Source: Planctomycetota bacterium
Lineage (GTDB): Bacteria; Planctomycetota; Brocadiia; CAIUPP01
NCBI GenBank assembly: GCA_022705425.1
Contig: JAKJEM010000007.1
Location: forward strand, 3,640-43,960
Reading direction: 5' to 3'
Length of the DNA stretch: 40,321 nt
Shown here: positions 34,002 through 40,321 of the stretch, in pieces
Layout of the letters: every line of letters starts with the position of its first letter
Position numbering within the stretch: the first letter of the stretch is position 1
Position numbers and translations under genes: made by a program
Notes under the pieces: model-generated
What the model was told of the DNA's origin: nothing
Seen by the model: the letters and a program-made list of their open reading frames with translations, nothing else
Databases searched by the model: none

Positions 34002-34808
34002 GTGCGGAATCGGATTGACGAAGCCTTTGCGCGGACGCAGCGGGCCGGAGAGGCCGCGTTCATGCCCTTCCTGACGGCCGGCGACCCCGACCTGGCGACC
34101 ACCGGCGCCTTGATCGAGGAGTTCGCCCGTCGCGGGGCCGACCTGGTCGAGTTGGGGATTCCGTATTCCGACCCCGTGGCCGACGGCCCGACGATCCAGG
34201 CCTCCTACACCCGGGCGCTGGCGCGCGGATTCCGGCTCGCCGCCGTCTTCGACATGATGAAGGAGCTCCGGACGCGCTGTGCCGTGCCGGTGCTGACGAT
34301 GGTTTCGCTGAGCCTGGTCACGCGCATGGGGGCGGAGGAGTACTTCGCGCGGGCGGCGGAGGCGGGGGTGGACGGCGTGATCATCCCCGACCTGCCGGCG
34401 GACGAGGGCGGCGCGGTGGCGCGCCTGGCCCTTCGGGCGGGGCTGTATCCGGTCTTCCTGGTCGCCCCCACCACCCCTCCGGAGCGGACGCGGATCATCG
34501 CGCGGCGGTCGAAGGGCTTCATCTACTACGTCTCCGTCACGGGAACGACCGGCGCGCGCCGCGAGCTGCCTCCGGACCTGGCCGAACACATCGCGGCGGT
34601 CCAGTCCGTGGCGCGGCAGCCGGTGGCCGTGGGCTTCGGGGTGTCGCGGCCCGAGCAGGTCGCCGCCGTGGCGCGCATCGCCGACGGCGTCATCGTCGGC
34701 AGCGCCATCGTTCGCAAGGTGCATGAGCTTTCGGCCCTGCCGCGGGCGGAGCTGGTCGCGGCGGCGGGCGAGTTCGCGGCGGAACTGGCGGCGCACAAGA
34801 AGAAGTAG
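34002..34808 (+). CDS. trpA: tryptophan synthase alpha chain
   Basis: 268 residues. The start is the GTG at 34002 (VRNRIDEAFARTQRAGEAAFMPFLTAGDPD), chosen for the AGGGAGGGAGG ribosome site 6 bases upstream; the frame is open far into trpB but that part is not coding. Catalytic Glu in LVELGIPYSDPVADGP and Asp in GVIIPDLPADE are present, as is the GFIYYVSVTGTTGARREL loop. It cleaves indole-3-glycerol phosphate and passes indole to TrpB. Ends in KKK. trpBA stand apart from other trp genes here, with ileS upstream. Confidence 0.97.
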   Translation: MRNRIDEAFARTQRAGEAAFMPFLTAGDPDLATTGALIEEFARRGADLVELGIPYSDPVADGPTIQASYTRALARGFRLAAVFDMMKELRTRCAVPVLTMVSLSLVTRMGAEEYFARAAEAGVDGVIIPDLPADEGGAVARLALRAGLYPVFLVAPTTPPERTRIIARRSKGFIYYVSVTGTTGARRELPPDLAEHIAAVQSVARQPVAVGFGVSRPEQVAAVARIADGVIVGSAIVRKVHELSALPRAELVAAAGEFAAELAAHKKK

Positions 34809-34857
34809 CGCGGTGTTCGCAGGAACGCGACGCGCCTCTTTGGAGCGGAGGAAGACG

Positions 34858-37527
34858 ATGACGACGAAGTCCGGGTTGTTCCTGCTGGGCGCGCTGGTGA
34901 TCCTGGCCGGCTCCACTCTTGCGGCGGAGGCGGTCCCAACGGTCGGGGCGACGTCGGCGCTCCGCGCGCAGCGGGTGGAGGAGTTCGGCGTGCGCGGCTT
35001 TCGGCGCGACTACTTCGGCGCCCTGACGGTGACGCCCTTTTCCGCCGACCGGACGATCGCCGAGGGGCCGGGTCACAGCCGCGTGACGCGCGCCGGCGAG
35101 GGCGAGCCCTTCGATCCGGCGTGGGTCGAAGAGGGCGTGGAATTCGTCGCCTATCGCATTCACAAGAACCCCGTCGAGGCCACGCCGGAGGGTTTCTTCC
35201 CGGCGGTGCTGGGGGGCCGCTACGCGCGCGTGGTCCGCGTGGCCGACGACCGTAACCTCATCGTCAACTTCGAGTACAACGGCGGCGTGCCCGATGCGCC
35301 GCGCGTCTCCGAGCGGGCCTCCGGGTACTTCTTCGTGGACTGCGCCCCGGCGCTGCGAAAGATGGTCGTCGCCCCGGACCGGCCCGACGTCTTCCTTTTC
35401 GAATCCGGACGCTGCTATGTCATCAAAGGGATGCCGAACATCCCCTTCCTGGCCCGCGAGCAGGCGCGCGACATGCGCTGGCGCTCGACCGAACCGGGGA
35501 AGCGCGCGCGGATCAAGCTCTCGGCGGAGGACGCCTTCGCCCGCCGCGCGCGCGGCGCGACCGCCCTTCCCTCGGGCGCTTTCTTCTCCCTCGACGCGCA
35601 CGACCGGAGCCTCTTCCTCGAAGACATTGACATTATCGGCCCGACCTATGCCGTGCCGGTGGTCGAAGAGGCGTGGGATGGGGTGATGTTCGCCTTCCTC
35701 AACGGGCCGTGCGCGCGGACGCTGGAAATCCGCAACTGCAACACCTTTGCCGAAAAGGAGGAGGTCGAACGGGACGCGCGCGCGCTGCCCCCCGGCGCCA
35801 CATGGGTCGCTCCGGCCGTCACGGGCATCGTGGGCGGCGGCGGGCGGCGCGGCGACCGCGGCGACGGCGTGGTGGACATCGTCGGCTATCAGCGCTTCAA
35901 CCTCATCCGCTCCACATGGATCGCGCGCGGCATCCACAGCATCAAGAACAACGACGGGGCGGGGAACTGGATCACCATTGACGGCGTGGACACGGCGGCC
36001 GACGGCTCGCCGGTCCACCGGGTTTACGAAGCCATGTACGTCAAGCGCAATCGCTTCGAGAACGTGCGCGTCTCCTTTCACAACTTCGAGGGCGCCGGAG
36101 CGCGGCGGGGGGTGCGCGCGGAGTCGCCCGATTTCTCCTGGCTCATGCTGACGAACCAGTACTGGACCGGCGGCACCTCGACCTCGTCCGCGGAACCGAC
36201 GGTGCTCGACGTGGACACCTTCCGCTTGTACTTCGGCAACAACGGCGACTGGCGGCGCGAGGCGGGCAGGCCGGACGGATCGGGGGGATACCTCAATGCG
36301 GCCGAGGCGACGCTCTTCGACCGCATCCCGCTGCCGGGCGACCGGATTCCGCTCGAACGCGCCGCGGAGGGCGCCTGGCGCGCCTGGGGCTGGGGCGTCC
36401 AGGTGGGCGACGTGTTGACGATCGCGGGGCGCGATGCCGAGGTCGCCGCCCGCAAGCGCCGGTCCACAACCGAGCCGCTCTTCGGCATCGGCATGCCTGC
36501 GCGCACAAGCGGGTACGCGCACTACTGGGAGCTGACCTTCAAGGGCGATCTCGTGCCGGAGGGCGACAGGGTCGAGGCCGTCGTCAAGACCAGCCGCACC
36601 GCCTACCTGCTCGACGGAAAGCCGCGCGCCGTCACGCTCATTTACGACCGCGACCTGCACGGCCACTGGCAGTACAACCGCGCGGAGGTGAACTACGAAT
36701 TTCGCAATATCTTCTTCAACGGATACTACCGCCAGACCGCCGGCCCGGCGGCCAACACCCCCGACTACCAGGGCCTGTGGGAATTCCCGGTGACGCAGGA
36801 GTGGGTCAACTGCGTCGCCAGAGAGAGCGACGGCAGCGTCCTCGGCAAACCGGCCTGGCAGATCGGCTCCGAGGCCTTCAATAAGAATGTCCTCCAGCGG
36901 CGCAACGCGCACCCCGACAGCCGCCGCCGGGACCATCACATCCTGGTGGACGGCGGGCGTCTCTTCGCGCAGCGGCTCAACCCCGGCATGTCGCCGGTCC
37001 AATTCCGGAATCGTCCCACGCTGATCTACGGCACGGCGTCCTTCGGCGAGCCGCGCCTGTGTAACCCCGTTCTTCTCGACGACCGCGGACTCGACTGCCC
37101 CGCCGGGCTTGCTGTGGCCCTCGTCGGCGGACACCGCGTCAACCTCGGCGGCAGCGTCATCGGCCGGTCCGGGGCGGCGCCCGTCGGCCTGCAGCTCTAC
37201 GGCAACGGAACGGTGATCCTCGACGGCCTCCAGGTCCGCGAGGGGACCTCCAACAAGCAGACGGTCTCCGGCGCGATAACCACCACTCTGGCCAACGGCC
37301 TCGCCAGGGATCGGTTCAACCTGCACATTCAGGGTGTCGGGGGCACGGGCGGATTCCGGCTCGAAGGAACGCCGGAGGACGGCAGCGTGCGTCTGACGGA
37401 CTGGAACCTCCGGACGCCGATCTTCACGCGCAGTCCCTTCAACGTCAGTCCCGGCTGGCAGGCCCTGCCCGGCTTCGCGGAGAAGGTCGTCGTTAACGGC
37501 AAACCGGGTGGTGTTTCCACGCCGTAG
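34858..37527 (+). CDS. large secreted protein, possible right-handed beta-helix fold, function unknown
   Basis: 889 residues from the ATG at 34858, preceded by GGAGGAAG. A signal peptide is clear (MTTKSGLFLLGALVILAGSTLAAEA, cleavage near 20-25). The body is rich in short strands and Asn/Gly turns (FLEDIDIIGPTYAVP, NRFENVRVSFHNFEG, YEFRNIFFNGYYRQT, GTVILDGLQVREG), consistent with parallel beta-helix architecture as in polysaccharide lyases and surface proteins, but I recognise no catalytic motif. A Gly-rich turn GIVGGGGRRGDRGDG interrupts it. The lipoprotein gene follows 24 bases later and is probably co-expressed. trpA lies 49 bases upstream on the same strand. Function unknown; polysaccharide binding or cleavage is a guess. 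Confidence 0.8.
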   Translation: MTTKSGLFLLGALVILAGSTLAAEAVPTVGATSALRAQRVEEFGVRGFRRDYFGALTVTPFSADRTIAEGPGHSRVTRAGEGEPFDPAWVEEGVEFVAYRIHKNPVEATPEGFFPAVLGGRYARVVRVADDRNLIVNFEYNGGVPDAPRVSERASGYFFVDCAPALRKMVVAPDRPDVFLFESGRCYVIKGMPNIPFLAREQARDMRWRSTEPGKRARIKLSAEDAFARRARGATALPSGAFFSLDAHDRSLFLEDIDIIGPTYAVPVVEEAWDGVMFAFLNGPCARTLEIRNCNTFAEKEEVERDARALPPGATWVAPAVTGIVGGGGRRGDRGDGVVDIVGYQRFNLIRSTWIARGIHSIKNNDGAGNWITIDGVDTAADGSPVHRVYEAMYVKRNRFENVRVSFHNFEGAGARRGVRAESPDFSWLMLTNQYWTGGTSTSSAEPTVLDVDTFRLYFGNNGDWRREAGRPDGSGGYLNAAEATLFDRIPLPGDRIPLERAAEGAWRAWGWGVQVGDVLTIAGRDAEVAARKRRSTTEPLFGIGMPARTSGYAHYWELTFKGDLVPEGDRVEAVVKTSRTAYLLDGKPRAVTLIYDRDLHGHWQYNRAEVNYEFRNIFFNGYYRQTAGPAANTPDYQGLWEFPVTQEWVNCVARESDGSVLGKPAWQIGSEAFNKNVLQRRNAHPDSRRRDHHILVDGGRLFAQRLNPGMSPVQFRNRPTLIYGTASFGEPRLCNPVLLDDRGLDCPAGLAVALVGGHRVNLGGSVIGRSGAAPVGLQLYGNGTVILDGLQVREGTSNKQTVSGAITTTLANGLARDRFNLHIQGVGGTGGFRLEGTPEDGSVRLTDWNLRTPIFTRSPFNVSPGWQALPGFAEKVVVNGKPGGVSTP

Positions 37528-37551
37528 CGCTTCGACAAGGGAGGAAGGACC

Positions 37552-38211
37552 ATGCGGACGATTCTCCTGGGCGCGCTGCTCTGCCTCCTCGCCGGGTGCG
37601 TGTCGCCGCAAAGCGTCGGCGGTTACTTTGCCGACCGGGGCAGTGACTTCGCCGCCTCCTTCCGCGGTAGCGGGGGGCCGGCCGTGGGGCTTCACGCGCG
37701 CGTCAAGCTGCTCATCTTCTCCTACGGCCTCGGCTTCGCTTACGGACACAGCTACGGCTGGGACGGGCAGATCGGCGCGTCGGGGCCCGGCTGGAACAAG
37801 CTGGCCGCCAGCGCCGGCGTGCCCTTCGTGTGGAGCTACGACGTGGACGTGCGCAACCTCGATCCGGACGCCGCCTGGCGGCCCTTCCTGCGAATGTACT
37901 ATGAGAACGACCCGCCCGACCGCTTTGACGCCGAGGTCGCCGACATCGGCGGGTGGATCCTGATGGGAACGATCGCCTACGGCGTCAAGTCCCTTCGCTT
38001 CCCCGCGTCGAAAGGCATGCGCTACGCCGACAACTTCGGCTGGATCGAAGTGGATGCGACACCGCTGCTGCTGAACGCGCGCGCCGGTTTCAATGCCGTG
38101 CACTTCCTCGATTTCCTGGGCGGTTGGTTCTGCCTGGACATGCTGGGGAACGACCGGCACGTGGTTCGCCCGGAAGCGCCCCGCGCGGCGGGCGCACACG
38201 CCGAGCCCTGA
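37552..38211 (+). CDS. lipoprotein of unknown function
   Basis: 219 residues. The signal sequence ends in the lipobox LLAGC (Cys about 17), so it is probably lipid-anchored. GGGAGGAAGG lies close before the ATG. The mature part is aromatic and Gly-rich (LGFAYGHSYGWDGQIG, YGVKSLRFPASKGMRYADNFGWIEVD) and ends with a motif ARAGFNAVHFLDFLGGWFCLDMLGND. That resembles small lipoproteins I have seen near surface and transport genes in related diderms, with no assigned role. A final Pro/Ala tail looks disordered. It follows the secreted 889-residue protein by 24 bases. Confidence 0.8.
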   Translation: MRTILLGALLCLLAGCVSPQSVGGYFADRGSDFAASFRGSGGPAVGLHARVKLLIFSYGLGFAYGHSYGWDGQIGASGPGWNKLAASAGVPFVWSYDVDVRNLDPDAAWRPFLRMYYENDPPDRFDAEVADIGGWILMGTIAYGVKSLRFPASKGMRYADNFGWIEVDATPLLLNARAGFNAVHFLDFLGGWFCLDMLGNDRHVVRPEAPRAAGAHAEP

Positions 38212-38224
38212 CTGCCGCCCCGCG

Positions 38225-38253
38225 TTGCGGGCGCGCCGGCCATCTGCTAGCAT
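38225..38253 (+). promoter_or_regulatory. candidate promoter of the URO-D-like gene
   Basis: TTGCGG (38225-38230), 17-base spacer, TAGCAT (38248-38253) with a TGC prefix, 39 bases before the ATG. Confidence 0.45.
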
Positions 38254-38292
38254 CGCGGCAAGCCGGACCGAACGTGCCCGACGGAGAAACGC

Positions 38293-39528
38293 ATGATGAT
38301 TTCCGTGAAGGATCGCGCCGTGCTGCGCCGCCTGGCCGACCGCTGGGCGCGCGCGGCGGAGCTCCCCGTGCACCGGAACACCGCCGATCAATGGCGGCGG
38401 CTGAACCGCCTCGAACGCGGCAAGCCGATGGTCTGGATCAACGAAATCTGCTGGGCGGAGATCGAAGAGGCCCAGCGCCGTGAGACGACCGACCCCTTCT
38501 GCCGGTCGGTCGAAGGGACGATGCGCCGCACCCTCTACCAGTGGGATCACCTGCGCGCGGACATGGTCGTCGAGCCCTGGTTCCCCTGCGATATCGTTGT
38601 CGGCGGCACGGGGCTGGGGATTCAGCTCAAGGAACGCACCATCTCGCACGGGGCGGTCAAGTCGCACGGCTACGAGCCGGTCATCAAGGACGAGGCCGAC
38701 ATCGAGAAGATCAAGGACCCCGTCCTGGTCCCCGACTGGGAGAAGACGGAGGAGAACTTCCAGGCGCTGCAAAGGGCCTTCGGCGACATCCTGCCCGTGC
38801 GCAAGCAGGGCGTCGTCTCGACGTGGTTCGCTCCGTGGGACCTGCTGGTGACCTGGTGGGGGGTGCAGGAGGCGCTGACGGACCTGACGGAGCGCCCGGC
38901 GCTGGTGCATCGGGCCATGGACCGGCTGACCTCGGCGCTGATCTCGCAACTGGAGCAACGCGAGCGCCTGGGGCTGCTCTCCCTCAACAACGGAAACTGT
39001 CGCGTCGGCAGCGGCGGCCTGGGATATACGGAACTCCTCCCGCAGAAGGACTTCGACGGCGCGCGCGTGCGCTCGATGGACCTCTGGGGCTCGGCCACGG
39101 CGCAGATCTTCTCCGAGGTCTCCCCGGCCATGCACGAGGAGTTCGCGCTGAAGCACGAACTGCGCTGGCTCGAACGGTTCGGCCTGAACTGCTACGGCTG
39201 CTGCGAACCTCTCCATCGCAAGGTGGAGATGTTGAAGAAAGTCCCGCGTCTGCGCCGGATTTCGATGAGCCCGCGCGTGGACATTGACGTGGCGGCCGCG
39301 GCGGTGGGCGACCGCTACATCTACTCACACAAACCGAACCCCGCCATCCTGGCGAGCGATGTCTGGAACCCGGAGGCGGCGCGGCGCGAGTTGCGCGACG
39401 CCCTTGACCGGACGCGCGGCTGCGTGGTCGAAGTGATTCTGAAGGACATCAGCACCGTCCGGCACGACCCGAAGCGGCTTTCGGACTGGGCGGCCGTCGC
39501 ATCCGAGGTGACCGAGGCGTACGCATGA
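38293..39528 (+). CDS. uroporphyrinogen decarboxylase-like (URO-D superfamily) protein
   Basis: 411 residues. The C-terminal TIM-barrel region matches the URO-D/MtaA superfamily (LNCYGCCEPLHRKVEMLKKVPRLRRISMSP, then DRYIYSHKPNPAIL). It is not HemE: the HemE N-terminal Arg/Asp signature is absent and the protein is longer. Members of this branch are often methyltransferases acting with corrinoid proteins or enzymes of unknown substrate. The CYGCCEPLH region, with a Cys-Cys and a His, may bind zinc as in MtaA-type enzymes. No corrinoid protein gene is adjacent. GGAGA precedes the start; a second ATG follows immediately (38296). The debranching-enzyme gene starts 43 bases downstream. Confidence 0.85.
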   Translation: MMISVKDRAVLRRLADRWARAAELPVHRNTADQWRRLNRLERGKPMVWINEICWAEIEEAQRRETTDPFCRSVEGTMRRTLYQWDHLRADMVVEPWFPCDIVVGGTGLGIQLKERTISHGAVKSHGYEPVIKDEADIEKIKDPVLVPDWEKTEENFQALQRAFGDILPVRKQGVVSTWFAPWDLLVTWWGVQEALTDLTERPALVHRAMDRLTSALISQLEQRERLGLLSLNNGNCRVGSGGLGYTELLPQKDFDGARVRSMDLWGSATAQIFSEVSPAMHEEFALKHELRWLERFGLNCYGCCEPLHRKVEMLKKVPRLRRISMSPRVDIDVAAAAVGDRYIYSHKPNPAILASDVWNPEAARRELRDALDRTRGCVVEVILKDISTVRHDPKRLSDWAAVASEVTEAYA

Positions 39529-39571
39529 AAGAGGCAGCGGCGGGCGCCGCGTATTCGGGAGGGAAGAGGCC

Positions 39572-40321
39572 ATGGCCAGCGGAGGGACGCGCCCGGCAGC
39601 GCTGAGCCTGGGAGCGCAGGTCCTCCGCCACCCCGACCGCAGCGCGTCCGTCGAGTGGCTGGAGACCAACGGGCGCGGCGACTGGGCCTGCGGCACGGTG
39701 GGCGGCGTCAACACAAGGCGCGAGCACGGGCTCTTCGGCGCGACATTGGATGACGGGCGGCGCATGACGCTGCTGGCGACGCTCGACGCCACCCTGGAGC
39801 GCGAGGGGCGAAGGGTGGACCTGGCCTCGCACCAGTTCACCGGGGCGCGGCACCCCGAGGGATACAGGCTCTGTACGCTCTTCGCATCCGAGCCCTTTCC
39901 CGAGTGGCGCTGCGAGTTCGAGGGCGGGACACTGACGCGGCGTGTCTTCCTGCCCCGCGGGCGACGCCTGGCCGTCTGCGCCTGGACCCTCGATGCCGGC
40001 TCGGGAACGGGCTGGACGCTCCGGGTGCGACCGCTCTTCGCCTATCGCGAGGCGGAGGCGCTCACCCGCGCCAACCCCGACTGCAACATGGCGCTGCGCG
40101 ACGAAGAGGAAGGCTGCGCCATGACGCCCTATCCCGGATGCCCCGAGTTCCGCCTGCGCCATCCCGGCGGGCGGCGGCGCTACGACCCCCTGTGGTACAA
40201 CGGCTTCCGGCACGCGCTCGACGCGGCGGCCGGGCGACCGAGCGACGAGGACTTCTTCACCCCCTGCGAGATCGCCTATCCGTTGATGCCGGGGGCCACG
40301 GTGTACCTGGCGGCGGGACTG
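39572..40321 (+). CDS. glycogen debranching enzyme-like protein, N-terminal domain (C-terminus outside window)
   Basis: The first 250 residues of a gene that runs off the right edge. EWLETNGRGDWACGTVGGVNTRREHGLFGATLDDGRR is the hallmark of the N-terminal beta-sandwich of archaeal/bacterial-type amylo-alpha-1,6-glucosidases. ASHQFTGARHPEGYRL and FPEWRCEFEGGTLTRRVFLPRGRRLAVCAW continue it. The catalytic (alpha/alpha)6 barrel would lie beyond the window. It should remove alpha-1,6 branches from glycogen. GGGAGGG lies 8 bases before the ATG. A second (alpha/alpha)6 glycosidase is at the other end of the window (1766-3403). Confidence 0.9.
   Translation, partial: MASGGTRPAALSLGAQVLRHPDRSASVEWLETNGRGDWACGTVGGVNTRREHGLFGATLDDGRRMTLLATLDATLEREGRRVDLASHQFTGARHPEGYRLCTLFASEPFPEWRCEFEGGTLTRRVFLPRGRRLAVCAWTLDAGSGTGWTLRVRPLFAYREAEALTRANPDCNMALRDEEEGCAMTPYPGCPEFRLRHPGGRRRYDPLWYNGFRHALDAAAGRPSDEDFFTPCEIAYPLMPGATVYLAAGL

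Noticed and set aside
34690..39216. 1508-residue open frame on the minus strand
   Set aside because: Shadow of the trpA tail, secreted protein, lipoprotein and URO-D genes; high GC removes stops in the opposite frame. It has Arg/Ala/Val-rich composition and no family pattern.

Overview
The window is GC-rich, densely coded DNA from a diderm (outer-membrane) bacterium with an anaerobic flavour. It carries an RND/TolC-type outer-membrane factor, lipoproteins, an RnfB-like iron-sulfur protein, flavodoxin-fold redox proteins and a ferredoxin-tailed aldo/keto reductase. The 1651-residue HEAT protein begins with a CxCG...CPxCG zinc ribbon of a kind common in Planctomycetota and relatives. With the URO-D-like protein, the eukaryote-type 115-kDa-class NAD glutamate dehydrogenase and the GVHH/MHKS isoleucyl-tRNA synthetase, this suggests Planctomycetota or a neighbouring candidate phylum. 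That assignment is inference; no rRNA is present. I see no insertion sequence, prophage or CRISPR array.

Layout. 1-3.5 kb, minus strand: an operon of an MGH1/GH63-like glycosidase, an Fe-S aldo/keto reductase and an M55 D-aminopeptidase (cut by the window edge). 3.6 kb: tRNA-His(GTG) with its own promoter and a hairpin terminator. 3.9-13.3 kb, plus strand: an efflux island made of a membrane histidine kinase, an NtrC-family sigma-54 activator, a MATE transporter, then a MacA/ABC/MacB/TolC-like tripartite exporter. 13.7-15.2 kb, minus: RnfB-like protein and an FMN reductase. 15.3-18.4 kb: divergent cyclic-di-GMP genes, EAL-CBS-GGDEF (minus) and FHA-HD-GYP (plus). 18.4-24 kb, minus: GNAT acetyltransferase and the HEAT protein. 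24.2-29.4 kb, plus: wrbA, amidohydrolase, NAD-GDH, fucU. 29.5-34.8 kb: ileS, trpB, trpA. 34.9-40.3 kb: large secreted protein, lipoprotein, URO-D-like protein and the start of a glycogen-debranching enzyme (cut by the edge).

The most coherent system is the efflux island. A -24/-12 promoter matching the consensus at every fixed position (TGGCACG-N4-TTGCT) lies before macA. Two copies of a 15-bp inverted repeat, GTGAA-N5-TTCAC or a one-base variant, sit upstream of it. The same repeat and a weaker -24/-12 element lie before the histidine kinase gene. This reads as an autoregulated sigma-54 circuit in which the kinase and NtrC-type regulator switch on the tripartite exporter. The inducing signal and the exported substrate cannot be read from sequence.

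Several genes have altered key residues: the RnfB-like protein lacks the last Cys of one cluster, the aldo/keto reductase lacks the usual catalytic His and has Glu for the usual Asp, and the GGDEF motif reads GGDDF. Recognisable sigma-70 promoters precede FHA-HD-GYP (TTGACA-N17-TATACT), the HEAT gene, tRNA-His and several others.
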